64,000 nucleotides of DNA from Silene latifolia. Lineage: Eukaryota > Streptophyta > Magnoliopsida > Caryophyllales > Caryophyllaceae. The position numbers and the translations under genes were made by a program. The DNA lies in the NCBI RefSeq assembly GCF_048544455.1, contig NC_133536.1, positions 199,767,325 through 199,831,324 on the forward strand. Reading direction: 5' to 3'. The notes under the pieces were generated by a model, which had not been told where the DNA came from, did not search any database, and saw only the letters and a program-made list of their open reading frames with translations. The first letter of the stretch is position 1. Every line of letters begins with the position of its first letter. This document shows positions 43,283 through 56,468 of the stretch, piece after piece.

Positions 43283-45544
43283 CCTAATAACTCTCTCATC
43301 TTAAAAAATGTTCTCCATGTACCCCACATTATTAAAAATCTTGTCTCTGTTAGAAAATTCACCACTGACAACCATGTTTCCGTTGAGTTTGATCCATTTG
43401 GTTTTACTGTGAAGGATCTCAAGACGCGGATACCGATTATGAGAAGCCATAGCACGGGGGATCTCTATCCTCTTCTTCCGTCTACACATGCTGAACCCAC
43501 TGCCCCTCATGCCTTTGCTGTTTTTCCGTCCACTGTTTGGCACGGACGTCTAGGTCATCCCGGCCCCGACATTTTTAATTCTCTTTGCAAGAATAAAAAT
43601 ATTCCATGTAGTCCCATTAAACATTTATCTATTTGTCATTCATGTCAATTAGGAAAGCATATAAAACTTCCGTTTCAACCATCTTTGTCGAGCACTATTT
43701 CTCCTTTTGATATTTTACATTCTGATTTGTGGACATCCCCCATTCCGAGTAATTTAGGCCATCGCTATTACGTTTTATTCCTCGATGATTTTACCAATTT
43801 TTTATGGACGTACCCAATTACAAATAAATCAAATGTTTACAATATTTTCACCACATTTTACAATATGGTAAAAACACAATTTAATCAGTCCATAAAAACA
43901 CTACAATGTGATAATGGTCGGAAATACGACAACTCTCCCTTTCACAAATTTTTTGCGAGTCATGGTATGCTTTTTAGGTTCTCTTGTCCTCATACTTCGC
44001 CTCAAAATGGTAAGGCCGAGCGTAAAATTCGCACCATCGACAATATAGTCCGAACCCTTCTCATCCACGCCCACATGCCTCCGTCTTTATGGCTTCATGC
44101 TCTAGATATGGCTACCTACATTCACAATATCCTACCTAGTAAAGCTAACCTATACGACTCCCCCACCTCCAGTCTCTACGGTCGGGTACCTGCCTACACT
44201 CACCTCCGCACATTCGGGTGTCTAGGCTACCCTCACAAACCTCCCTCTACCATTCACAAACTGGCCCCCCGTGCTACTGCTTGTGTTTTCATCGGCTACC
44301 CGTATTCCCATCGCGGTTACCAATGCTTGGATTTGACCACTCGGAAAGTTTTTATTGCTCGACATGTCACCTTTGATGAAACTGTTTTCCCATTTTCTGA
44401 AAATTACACTCCTAATCCTTCTTCTTACAATTTCTTAGCACCTGACCCAACTCCCTACATGGCCTTCATTCTTCACAACTCACCCCACCCGGATAATGAC
44501 CCACCTATTACCACACCCGTGACTGCCACTCCCTCGTCACCCCACACCGCTCCAAATACCCCTGCCTCTGCCGTGTCACAACCAGCACCGTCCCCTCCAG
44601 AAACTGCCGTGTCCCAATCCGCACCGTCACCTCTCATATCTGACCAGCCCTCAATTGTTATTCCCCCCACTCTATCTCCCCAAATGACGACACGCGCTCA
44701 ACACGGCATTTTCAAACCTAAGCCTCAATTAGACTTATGTGCTACGACCACCGTATCTCCCGTACCCAAGAATCCCATTGACGCACTTAATGACCATAAT
44801 TGGAATAATGCCATGAAAAATGAATATGACACCCTCATTAAGAATAAGACATGGATTCTTGTGCCTCAGCCCCCCGATGTTAATATAACTCGTTGATGGT
44901 TGTTTAAGCATAAGTTTAAGGCTGACGGTTCTTTAGAGTGATACAAAGCTCGCTTGGTTGTGAATGGTAGGTCCCAACAGGTGGGTGTTGACTATGACGA
45001 GACGTTTAGTCCGGTGGTAAAACCGGTAACGATCCGAACTGTATTGAGCATTGCGGTTTCCAAAGGGTGGTCTATCCGACAACTTGATGTGAAGAATGCC
45101 TTTTTACATGGTCATCTTACGGAGACGGTCTATATGTATCAACCACCCGGCTTCCGAGATCGTACACACCCTAATCATGTATGCTTACTTAAAAAATCCC
45201 TTTACGGTCTCAAGCAAGCACCGCGTGCCTGGTACCAATGGTTTGCGACATATGTGTCCAGCATCGGCTTTAAGAATAGCAAATCAGACAACTCGCTGTT
45301 CATCCTCAATGTCGGTACTCAAATTGCTTACCTCCTCTTATATGTAGATGATATTATTTTGGCTACTTCTACCGATGCTCTACAGGTTAAAATTATGACG
45401 CATCTCCATTCTGAGTTCGCCATGACCAACCTCGGTCCCTTAAATTTTTTCCTCGGAGTTTCTGCCATACGACATTCGAAGGGTATGTTTTTGCATCAAC
45501 AAAAATACGCAGAGTACATTATATCTCGTGCTAAAATGACCTCC
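43283..45544 (+). pseudogene. Ale-like copia integrase and reverse transcriptase
   Basis: This continues the protease frame from 28772: NNSLILKNVLHVPHIIKN, then GAG-pre-integrase and integrase with H-H-C-C (WHGRLGHPG ... CHSCQLGKH) and D, D, E in LHSDLWTSP, LQCDNGRKYDN and TSPQNGKAE. A Pro/Thr/Ser-rich linker follows, then the RT region (LDVKNAFLHGHL, YVDD at 45341-45352, LGPLNFFLGV). TGA codons at 44894-44896 and 44939-44941 interrupt the frame before RT; the second suits CGA-to-TGA. The frame ends at AKMTS where the chromovirus inserted (45545) and resumes at 62715. Confidence 0.9.
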
Positions 45545-46934
45545 TGTAATACTACGGTTTTATGAGTCTGTGGGTACTCTATCGAGTGGGGCTTACTCTG
45601 TCGAGTAAGTATGTTTGGAATACGAACCAGTAGTCTGCCTGTAGGGTACTCGATCGAGTAGCCTTGGCACTCGATCGAGTACGAGACTTACTCGATCGAG
45701 TAGGTCGGTTATCGGGTGTTATTGGACGGGTTTTGTTAATAAGGCGGATTAATATATAATACTTTTCGTCATTTTTCTTAAACACTTTTACAAACCTAAT
45801 TCACTGATTAAGAGAGATTCCATATTACGTTGCTTTGTTCTTCCGCTTTATTGACAAATCCCGGAGCTAGAGGAGTCGGTTTCATTTGTTCTTGATATCT
45901 TTGTGATCCTTGCGTCAAGGGTAAGTTCTATGTACCATTTTTATAGCATTTGACTGATTTTGGTTAAACCCTAATTTAGGAATTGGGGGTTTTGTGATTA
46001 TATTGTTGTGGTAGTGACTGTATGAATATGTGTATAGGAGAAGGGTTCGTAGAAGAGAGGTTTTGAGACAGCTGCTAGATCGTCTGAACTGTGATTGCAT
46101 TTCAGGTAGGGTTTCCCTACTCAGTATTAGTTACATGATTTGTGGTGATTGTGCTGTAGTTAGTGATTGTTGATTGATTCAGACGGTTGTGATTTCATAT
46201 TGTTGATTGTTTCAGACGGTTGTTGATGTTGTATTGTGGTTACTGTTTAACTGTCTGTGTTCTTCGTGGTGCGTCCCTGGCTGAGTGGAGTCACTTGCGG
46301 GAGTGGCTTCATGCCCTTGATTCGCCTTCTGTGGAACCAGCCACAGAAGGGATGTGCACATTAAGGAACGTGGGTTTATCGCTCGATGGAGATGAGCGGG
46401 GCTTAGGTGGGAACGGCTGCGGTCCCCCACTGGCGGTGTGGAGTACCTGTTGCGATGGGTACTCTAGCAGGACTACACACTTTAGTGTGTAGTCAGTTAT
46501 GAGGAGATTGATTATGGAGTTGGGATTGATGTGACGATTGAGCTGTTTGACATTTGTTTTATTGTGATTTATGTTGTGTAATTAGTACTGACCCCGTTGT
46601 TTATTTTGTAAAACTGTGGTGATCCATTCAGGGATGGTGAGCAGTTGTTGAGCAGGTTTGATAGGATGCATTTGGGATAGCTGGGATGAGTCACCACGAG
46701 GCATTTAGAGTCTTCCGCTGTTATACTTTAGTTGTTGAGACATTTGGATTTTGAGAACTTGTATTGTACTTTTATTAGTTTTGGTTTTGAACATGTAATC
46801 ACTTTAAACCGTATTGCTATTTAAATTATGTTTCTTCATTGTCATTTGATTATCATTGCCTCGGAAAACCGAGATGGTGACGTTCTTATACCTGAGTGGT
46901 CCTGGTAAGGCACTTGGAGTATGGGGGTGTCACA
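45545..46934 (+). repeat. Chromovirus 5' LTR
   Basis: 1390 bp, starting TGTAATACTACGG and ending GGGGTGTCACA. U3 has ACTCGATCGAGT-type palindromes at about 45585-45702. It lacks one 19-bp palindrome unit present in the 3' LTR. The two LTRs differ at roughly 25 positions that I saw, nearly all transitions. Confidence 0.95.
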
Positions 46935-46937
46935 AAG

Positions 46938-46949
46938 TGGTATCAGAGC
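46938..46949 (+). other. Primer binding site, initiator tRNA-Met type
   Basis: TGGTATCAGAGC, three bases after the LTR end, complementary to the 3' end of initiator tRNA-Met. Confidence 0.9.
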
Positions 46950-47153
46950 GACGATCCTGAAACCTGTAACCAATGAATCTAATGAATATAGGGAGTCAAA
47001 TTAAAATGAACCCGGGGTAGAAGTTGTAAGAGCTAATGCAAAGGCTTGGGAGACGTCCTAAAGTCGCGAACTCGCCCTACAATTTTAAACCGGTCACATG
47101 GGGTACGTGTCGGGATCGTATGTGTTGTCTTCTGGTTTGTGTATGTATATAGT

Positions 47154-48013
47154 TGTTGGAGCTTGTGTCCTCCACAAATTAGTGTGATAACATTTGTAAA
47201 TCTCTTACAGGTTCACAAGGGTATACTTCGTATATTTAATCAGTTGATTAACGTTTACCTAATAACGGTTGGCTTGCTAGAAAGTTTGACGTTATTATCA
47301 TACAGATGGCGGTGATCAACTGGTCCCTAAAGGTCACACCTATAGGACGTGTTTGAGAAATGTGGTCATAGAAATATAATCACATTGATGCCCAAAATGA
47401 CTAAAAAGTTAGTCGATGTGTTGATGAGATAATTATTTAATGAAAATTAAATAATATTAGTTGAGACGAATTAACTGTCAATTCGTAAATTAAATATAAT
47501 AAGTTATATTTAATTAAATATATATAATGTTAGCTTGGACGAATTAATCTGTTAATTGGTAATTAAATATAATCAGTTGTATTTAATATCAACAAGTTGA
47601 ATGTGTCATAGTGGTAATAGTGAGGGTACACAAGCCAAGAGGTCATGGGTTCGATCCTCACTAGATGACAATTTAACACATTTATATATTTGTAGAGAAT
47701 TATCTCTACCCTAATGCTTTTTCTTGACCTTGCCTCCTCTCTCTCATAAAAAAAACACAAAAACAACTAAATTTTATAGAAAACTATAGATTGATTTCTA
47801 GCATAATCAAAGGGCATATCTCAGATCGTCTTGGGTGCAACTATTAGGCGAATACCTACTTTGGTATTGTTCTTAGGCCAATTTTGCTAGGACCGAAGGT
47901 TAATTCTAAATCCTTATACTTTGTTTATGTATTTTGTTTATGACCTTTAATCATCATTGTTAAATCGTTATAATCCTTCTAAATTAAGGGAAGTATACAG
48001 ATTATTTCCCACA
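47154..48013 (+). repeat. Tork/Angela-like 5' LTR
   Basis: 860 bp. Relative to the 3' LTR it lacks about 118 bp after position 47690. Otherwise about a dozen small differences are visible. Confidence 0.95.
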
Positions 48014-48027
48014 AGTGGTATCAGAGC

Positions 48028-50050
48028 ACTAGGCTACGATTTTAATCTTGATGATTTTCATAAATTTGTATATGAACTATGAGGATATTCGAAAAAAAAA
48101 AATTTTAGGGTTTCGTTTTTTTTTTGGTTCGGCAATTTGATTGTGCCGATTTGTTTTTTTTCCCTTCTGCCGTTTTTTTCTTTTACTTTGATGATATTTT
48201 TCCATTTTATTTTTCATATTATTGTTTTAATCAGTTAAAATTATCATATGAAGAATTGGTAGTTTTTGATTTAATGCAGATTAAGTTAAAATTAAATGGA
48301 ATCGTCATGTTTATGATAAAAAGATTGTTTTTGCTATATAGTTTTTGGCATATAAATTAATCATGTTTATTATTTCATATGCTAATCATGTTCTAATAGC
48401 AAAGGTAAACAATTTAGTCATCAAATCTTGTTTTAGGGCATATTACTGCAAAAAGAAAAAAAAGGAGGCCGTTTTTTTAGGGTTTACCGAAAAAAATTTA
48501 TTTTTTTTGTTTTCTTTTTGGTAAACCGAGAAAAGAAAAAAAAAGGAAAGTTTTTTTTTATTGCCTTTTTGCCGAAAAAGAAAGAGAAAAAAATTTATGG
48601 AAAGTTTTTCCTTGTTTTTCCTATTTACCGAATTAAAAAAAAGGGAAAGGGGCTGTTTTTAAATTCAGCCGTGACAGCTGAAAAATAAAAAAAAAATAAA
48701 AAATTTGTTTTTTTTAGCCGAGACCAATTTAAAAATTGGATTTTGTTTTTTTTTTTTATTTTGGCCAATTAGTTATTGTGAATCGGTTCACAATTTAATG
48801 ATACCGAGTTATTTTAAAGCAGTTTAAAATTTTGACGGATAAAATTCATATTACAAGTTTAATATGGATTGAAATGAAATTAATGTGATTAAATTGCGGA
48901 ATTGTCACTTAATTTAATTTAAATAGGTGGTTTGGATAAATTAATCAACATAATTAATGTATTGTGTTATGTATGTTTAATTTATTTTAGTTGATGCTTT
49001 TAATTTTGTTGAATGAATCGAATGAATGAATTTTATTTATGTATTTATTTTTGCAAATCGGTTGTAATTTGTAATACTTAGTGTGGCCTTAGTCAAATTA
49101 TGTTTTCGTAATGAAGGAAACATGATTTTTTATGTAATTATGAGATCTCGAATCTCCTTTATTTTAGTTTTGGGTTTTGAAATTAGAATGTAATTAATAG
49201 GTCAATTATGTAATTTTATTTATTGTAATTTCAAAGAAGACTAAAGATGGAGATTGAAGCTCACTCCCGCTACATGGATCAAGATGGAACATCAAGACAA
49301 GCTTCTCGGGTCCAAGGATGGATTCCAAACTTGTATTTATTGTTCATTTTGATAGGATAGGCCACACTAGGACTTTTACTGTTTTTACGTTTTTTCATTC
49401 TTATTGCTTTTCATTCACATGTTAGTAATTGCATCATTTTCCGCCTAAAACAAAACCACCTACTACTAAAATGCATGAAAATTGACTCATATAGGTTATA
49501 TGTTAGTTTTCATGGACAAGCAGATGTCACAGACTTTAAGCCGTCACTTTAGTTTAATCATTCTCGCATGCTAGATTATAGTTCACTTAAAATGAATTTA
49601 AATAAAGATGATGGGATCTTCCTCTAAAACGGAAATTGAGATTAGTCTTTATAAGGGCAAACATCTATGAATCCCTTCTTCGTCGGTAGGCCTAATATGA
49701 CCCCTTCTACTTTGGGTAAGTAGTTGTGTTGACTTAGTTTACCTCAACATCATAGTCCGAAGAGTTTCTCGTGATTATGATGGACTACAGATAGAATTTA
49801 CATAAATTTATCGACCAAGAATTCTAACGGTAGAATTAGCTAAAAGGTTAGCTTATCAATTTACAGAGAATTGAGTCTTGGGGTCATTTATATAATTCTT
49901 GAGGGAGGTCAATTGTATAAATGTTTTTGAGTCTTCGCGTTATGACATTAGTTCATTAGACTTAAAATCAAAACGATGCACATGCTTATTATTTTATTCT
50001 TCTTTCACTGTGTAGAACACGATTATTTTCGATAATACTGTTACAACAAA
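48028..50050 (+). other. Tork/Angela-like leader, low complexity
   Basis: Two kilobases with no credible gene. 48090-48780 is dominated by A and T runs with repeated tttaccga/ccgaaaaa motifs. The remainder is AT-rich to the gag start. Confidence 0.7.
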
Positions 50051-53000
50051 TGGCTTGAAATAACGCAATCCCAATGCCTAGTGCCACACTAGATCGTTCG
50101 TCCTGGCTAAAAATGTTCATGGACCAAATGAATCAGTCCACGCGATCAAGAATGATGGGTCCAACTTTGCGGGATCGGGAGGCGGCACTACTGAATGCGC
50201 CATTGCGACGGTAAGCTCGGGTATTTAATCGAGCCAATACCGGTCAACCCAGGCCCGAATGCAGGAGTCAACGAGTCACTCGCTTATAGTAACTTCGTTA
50301 TGGAAGCGGGTGCGATAAAGAACGTACTCATCTTTGCAATGGAAACCAATTTGCAGAGACGCTTCATTGCCCAAGGTGCAAACAAGATTTTCACCACGCT
50401 CACTAACGAGTTCTCAAAGGCACCGAGAATCGTTACATATGAGCATACCTGTCGCTTATTTGATGCGAAACTCCAGAAGGGCCAACCGGTTAGCCCACAC
50501 ATTCTTCACATGATTGAGAATGTCGAGAAGTCGGAGGCATTTGAATTGTAAAATCGGTGAGAGCATTGTCATTGACCGAATGCTTCATTCTCTTCACGAT
50601 GGTTTTGCCCTTTTCAGGGCGAACTACTATATGAATGACTTGAAAAAGAGTCCTCATGAGCTACACTCCCTTCTCGTACAGACCGAGAAGGATATGAAAT
50701 TGAGTGGGAGCGTGAAGCAGGATGTTCTCACGATTTACAACAAAGGTAAAGGTAAGGGCAAGGCTCATGGCGACCTAGCTGTAGGTCAGCCAAAGTTCAA
50801 GAAGCCAGGAAACGGTAAGAGTGCGCCTGGTGAGACTAGTGGCTCACAGGGCAAGACAAAGAGCAAGGGCGGTGACATTGAGTGCCACCATTGTCACAAG
50901 ACTGGACATTGGAGGAGGAACTGTCCTGTGTACCGTGAGGACATAAAAGCAGGCCGCGTCATTCCTGTTGGTATGTCATCTTATATTCATATGATTGAGA
51001 TTAACCATGCAAGTTTCAGAACTTGGGTACTAGATACTGGTTGTGGTTCTCATCTGTGTAATAATTTGCAGGGCCTAAAGAACATCACACCTCTCGAATA
51101 GGGTGATGTGGACCTGCGAGTCGGGAATGGAGCACGAGTTGCTGCTGCCTCGAAGGGAACATATGTAATCCAACTCCCTAGTGGTTTTAAGTTATCTTTA
51201 AATAACTGTTACTATGTACCCAGTTTATCTAAGAATATTATTTCTGTTTCCGTACTTGCTAAAGACGGTTTTGCATTTTCAATAAAGGATAATAGTTGTA
51301 TTTTCTCTTTTAATGAAATGATTTATGGCAAAGCAGTTTCCATGAATGGAATTTATATCTTAGATCAAACCACGGAAGTATTACACATGAATAATAAGAA
51401 ATTAAAGGTTGGTGACAAAGATCAAACCTATCTATGGCATAGTTGAATGGGACACATAAATGAGAAACGCGTAAAGAAACTCGTCGATAATGGGACTATT
51501 ACCTCATTCGGATTTTCTGCATATGGCACGTGTGAATCATGTCTCATTGGCAAGATGACTCGAATTTCCTTCAAAGGTATTGGAATGCGCGCTAGTGACC
51601 TATTAGGACTCATACATACGGACGTATGTGGACCTATGTCAATTATCGCTAGAGATGGCTATAGATATTTTATCACTTTCACGGACGATTTGAGTAGATA
51701 CGGATATGTCTACTTAATGAAGCATAAAAGTGAGTCCTTTGAGAAATTCAAGGAATACCAGAATAGGGTACAGAACCAACTGGGTAGAAAGATTAAAGCA
51801 CTCCGTTCAGATCGGGGTGGCGAATATCTTTCAAATGAGTTTGATCAACACCTGAAAGACTGTGGAATCATTTTGCAGTTAACTCCACCTGAAACACCTC
51901 AATTGAATGGTGTGTCCGAACGGAGAAATCGAACCTTACTTGATATGGTTCGATCCATGATGAGTCAGACGGCAGTGCCTGATTCATTATGGGGTTATGC
52001 TCTTTTGTCAGCTGCTCTTATACTTAACCGAAGTCCGTCTAAAGCTGTCGACAAGACTCCATATGAAATGTGGAAGGGAACAGTACCTAACTTGTCCTTT
52101 ATTCGGGTTTGGGGCTGCGAGGCTTATGTCAAGTGGCGACACGAGGATAAGCTCGGCCCGCGATCGGTCAAGACATACTTTATAGGTTATCCAAAAGGAA
52201 CATTTGGTCATTACTTCTATTCGCCTACCGAACATCGAGTTTTTGTTGCGGCTAGTGCGACGTTCTTAGAGAAAGAATTTCTCGAGAACAAGACGAGTAA
52301 TAGAACCTTCGAGCTGTCGGAGATTCCAGAACCAACGACCGAGGAACGGATGGAGGAAGTGGTTCCTCCAACTGATGATACGGTTAATATTCCTGAGGAA
52401 CCTAAGAGGTCGGGTAGAGACTCTCATCCTCCGGACAGATACATTGGTATGGTCGAGGAGAATGACGTTTTACTTCTGGAAAGTAATGAACCCGCAACCT
52501 ATAAAGGTGCTATGGCCTGTTCCGACTCAAAGCTATGGCTTGAAGCCATGAAATCCGAGATGGACTCCATGTATGAGAATAACATATGGGATCTAGTTGA
52601 TTTACCTAATAAGGTAAAACCTCTACAGTGCAAATAGCTTTACAAAATAAAGCGTTCTGTAGACGCGCAACCAGATATCTATAAGGCACGACTTGTGGCA
52701 AAAGGTTTCACTCAAGTGCAAGGATTGCATTATGATGAGATTTTTGCACCTGTATTCATGCTACGTTCCATTCGGATAATCTTAGCGATTGCCGCATTTC
52801 ATGATTATGAAATTTGGCAAATGGATGTGAAAACCGCCTTCTTAAACGGTTATTTGGAGGAAGAGTTTTACATGGTGCAACCCGAAGGTTTCATAGATCC
52901 TAAGCATCCTAAGAAAGTATGCAAGCTTAAGCGTTCCATTTATGAACTTAAGCAAGCTTCTCGGAGTTGGAATCATCGTTTAGACCAAGTGATAAAAGAG

Positions 53001-54065
53001 TATGGCTTCATTCGATCGGTCGAAGAACCATGCTTATATATCAAGTCGAGTGGGAGCAAGATTGTATTCTTGATATTGTATGTCAATGACATAATCTTGA
53101 TTGGGAATGACATTCCTCTCCTTTCTTCGGTTAAAGAATAATTGAAGAACCATTTCCAGATGAAAGATCTGGGTGAGGCACAGCGTATTTTGGGAATTCG
53201 TATCTACCGAGATAGATCACGACGGACGTTATCACTTAGTCAGGAGTCTTATTTGGATAAGGTTCTTGAGAGGTTCAGCATGACCAACTCCAAGAAGGGG
53301 AACCTTCCTATGACGACTGGGATGCAGTTGAGCAAGTCTTAGTCACCCACGACGCCTGAAGGTATTGAGCGCATGAGTCGTGTTCCTTATGCATCAGCAA
53401 TAGGATCGATCATGTATGCCATGATATGCACACGTCCAGACGTGGCATATGCATTGAGTATGACGAGTCGGTACCAAAAGACTCCAGGTGAAACACACTG
53501 GATAGCAGTCAAAAATATCCTCAAGTACCTACGGAGAACTAAGGATTGGGTATTGACTTATGGAGGCGATACTAAGCTATGCGCAACCGGTTACGCAGAT
53601 GCTAGCTTCCAAACGGATCGAGATGATTCAAAATCTCAGTCCGGGTTCGTCTTCACTCTTAATGGTGCTGCGGTCAGCTGGAAGAGTTCCAAACAGAGTG
53701 TTGTAGCAGATTCTACTACTGAATCCGAGTACTATGCCGCTTCGGAGGCAGCAAAGGAAGCGATATGGATGCGTCAATTCTTACAAGGGCTTTCGGTAGT
53801 TCCAAGTTCGAATGACCCGATCACCATCTATTGTGACAATAGAGGTGCCATCTTCCAGGCTAAGGAGCCAAAGTCTAGCAACAAATCTAGACATGTACTT
53901 CGGAAAGCTCACCTGATCCGTGATTACGTGGAGCAAGAAGAGATAGTGATTGACAAGATTGCGACGGATGATAACATCGCAGATCCTCTCACCAAACCGT
54001 TGAATTATGATAAGCATGTAGGGCATGTAAATTCCATGGGAATTAAACATGTTCCTGAGTTGTAG
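50051..54065 (+). pseudogene. Tork/Angela-like copia gag-pol, broken
   Basis: Gag begins near 50051 (stop at the third codon and a frameshift soon after) and contains the knuckle CHHCHKTGHWRRNC (about 50880-50925). The protease centre is WVLDTGCGSHLC. Integrase carries HTDVCGPM, ALRSDRGGEYLS and ETPQLNGVSERRN. The RT catalytic box at 53079-53090 reads YVND instead of YVDD. RNase H carries YADASFQ, DSTTESEYYAA and YCDNRGAI. In-frame stops lie at 51099, 51444, 52635, 53139 and 53340; the TGA at 51444 and the TAGs at 52635 and 53340 suit C-to-T or G-to-A changes. Frameshifts also occur near 50210 and 50540. It cannot make a working polyprotein. Confidence 0.9.
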
Positions 54066-54849
54066 TACTTGATTATGGATTTGATACATTATCTTTTTCA
54101 TATATTATTTATAACGTCATCGTTTTATATATAATATTTTGTTTTTCATGTGGATTGTACTGACAACATTGAACGCCACAAAGTGAACTGAATTACATTA
54201 TATTTGTTTTGGTCCGTAATCGCCAATGTGAGCTGATAACTCCGGCTATTATATTGTGCAGTCGATTGATGGTGGGTTCAACGAGTCATAAGTCAAACGG
54301 TTGACTGATCGATCACAGATGCGAGATTATGACGATACCTCGTAGGACAACTTTTTGTGACAACGTAATGGAGTCCTAAATGTTTAATAACATTCAGTGC
54401 CAGGTCGTGGATAGGACATCCATTGTGTTCCTAGAGTCGATTCTTTTGACTATCGAATGTCTCTTGAGATTAAGGCAGTTTTTGGGTGACTTTGGTTTCT
54501 TTCTCACGGTCTACCGTAACTGGGGCTAAGTAGATTTTTTCTGGGTCATTTCATACTGTGCTTACATCTGCAGGATTCGAGTTGAGGAAAATATCCAACC
54601 CTTATCAGGTATAGTTATTTCTCAGGGCCACTCGAGGAGTTGTAACTGAAATGCATGGCCATGCTCGAATGTTGATTCGTTTATCAGTTAAGTTACTCTC
54701 TAGTCGGGGAAACCACTCTTGATATTGATCGCTTGTAAAATACGACCTTTGTGAATTCGGATTTGCAAATTGTTTTACATTGAGTGGGAGAAATTTTAGG
54801 ATATGAGAATCGGTTATCGCACATACACTTGTGAGGACAAGTGGGAGTT
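54066..54849 (+). other. Tork/Angela-like 3' untranslated region and polypurine tract
   Basis: A non-coding stretch after the RNase H stop, ending gaggacaagtgggagtt directly before the 3' LTR. The same gaggacaagtgggag string precedes the LTR of the minus-strand copia at 34190, so the two copia elements share their polypurine tract. Confidence 0.8.
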
Positions 54850-55827
54850 TGTTGGAGCTTGTGTCCTCCACAAATTAGTGTGATAACATTTGTAAATCTC
54901 TTACAGGTTCACAAGGGTATACTTTGTATATTTAATCAGTTGATTAACGTTTACCTAATAACGGTTGGCTTGCTAGAAAGTTTGACGTTATTATCATACA
55001 GATGACGGTGATCAACTGGTCCCTAAAGGTCACACCTATAGGACGTGTTTGAGAAATGTGGTCATAGAAATATAATCACATTGATGCCCAAAATGACTAA
55101 AAAGTTAGTCGATGTGTTGATGAGATAATTATTTAATGAAAATTAAATAATATTAGTTGAGACGAATTAATCAATTAATTCGTAAATTAAATATAATAAG
55201 TTATATTTAATTAAATATATATAATGTTAGCTTGGACGAATTAATCTGTTAATTGGTAATTAAATATAATCAGTTGTATTTAATACCAACAAGTTGAATG
55301 TGTCATAGTGGTAATAGTGAGGGTACACAAGCCAAGAGGTCATGGGTTCGATCCTCACTAGATGACAATTTAACACACTTTATATATTTTTGGAAAGACC
55401 AAAAATAAGGAGAATTGACTCCTTATTTCGGTCACTTTGGCCGAAATTAGGAAAGGGTTTTTCTTTCCTAATTGACTCCAGGTTTCGGTCTGTATAAAAA
55501 GAAAGGTAGAGAATTATCTCTACCCTAATGCTTTTTCTTGACCTTGCCTCCTCTCTCTCATCAAAAAAACACAAAAACAACTAAATTTTACAGAAAACTT
55601 TAGATTGATTTCTAGCATAATCAAAGGGCATATCTCAGATCGTCTTGGGTGCAACTAATAGGCGAATACCTACTTTGGTATTGTTCTTAGGCCAATTTTG
55701 CTAGGACCGAAGGTTAATTCTAAATCCTTATACTTTGTTTATGTATTTTGTTTATGACCTTTAATCATCATTGTTAAATCGTTATAATCCTTCTAAATTA
55801 AGAGAAGTATACAGATTATTTCCCACA
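54850..55827 (+). repeat. Tork/Angela-like 3' LTR
   Basis: 978 bp. It keeps the 118-bp segment (about 55387-55505) missing from the 5' LTR; that segment contains foldback motifs (aaggag-aattga-ctcctt, ggaaag...ctttcc). Confidence 0.95.
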
Positions 55828-56468
55828 ATAGTAGCATGTGGTGTGAATTGATGGATTTTGAATGTGGAGAATTAGAGGGGTGAAATAAGGGTTGAAAGAT
55901 ATGAGATTTATATGTTGCATTGGATGAAAAGCATGTTGTTTGTTTATGATGTGGCATATTGGTAATATGAAGTAGATCGTTTTGTTGATATATAAAGAGT
56001 TGCGTATATATGCATGCGTAGTTGTTGTTCTTATGTTGAAAGTATAGAAGTGGTATATAATGTTGGGAAAGTAATATGAACATGCGGGTAGTGTTTATGA
56101 GTCAGCATGGCTCGATCGAGTGGGTATGACTCGATCGAGTGGGTAGTTTACGTTTTCTGGGCAGAAGCGTGTTTTCATGCACTCGATCGAGTAAGTAGGG
56201 GTACTCGATCGAGTGGGGTCAGCTCGATTGAGTGGGTTAGAGGCTCGATCGAGTATGTGTTAGAAAAGTTTCTGGTCAGATTCTGGAGTCGAGGCACTCG
56301 ATCGAGTAGGTTGGGCACTCGATCGAGTAGGTTGGGCACTCGATCGAGTGGCCTCAACTCGATCGAGTGGGTTTTGGTACTCGATCGAGTGGGTTCTATA
56401 TAGGTCGTATGCGTGTTTTGGGTTATAGTATGCGTGTTTATGTCTACCTTTTCTTATATAGTTACAAG

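Larger units (their letters stand above)
47154..55827 (+). mobile_element. Tork/Angela-like Ty1/copia element, defective
   Basis: Flanked by ATAGT (47149-47153 and 55828-55832). LTRs at 47154-48013 and 54850-55827 begin TGTTGGAGC and end TTCCCACA. Primer site TGGTATCAGAGC is at 48016-48027 and polypurine tract AAGTGGGAGTT at 54839-54849. The leader is 2 kb and gag-pol spans 50051-54065 with stops and frameshifts. RT and RNase H wording (DLGEAQRILGI, SRYQKTPGETHW, ADSTTESEYYAASEAAKEA) suggests the Tork/Angela branch. Confidence 0.95.
46950..56468 (+). other. Chromovirus leader, interrupted by copia element
   Basis: Leader parts 46950-47153 and 55833-56468 total about 840 bp. The gag-proximal part carries about ten CTCGATCGAGT palindromes (56110-56395), mirroring the leader of the left copy. 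Short frames across the palindromes are by-products. Confidence 0.8.

Noticed and set aside
47613..47672. tRNA-like string (catagtggtaatagtgagggtacacaagccaagaggtcatgggttcgatcctc, shortened in notes)
   Set aside because: The ggttcgatcc part resembles a tRNA T-arm, and it recurs in the other LTR (near 55340), but a full cloverleaf with acceptor pairing is not evident; it looks like chance or an old tRNA-derived scrap in the LTR.
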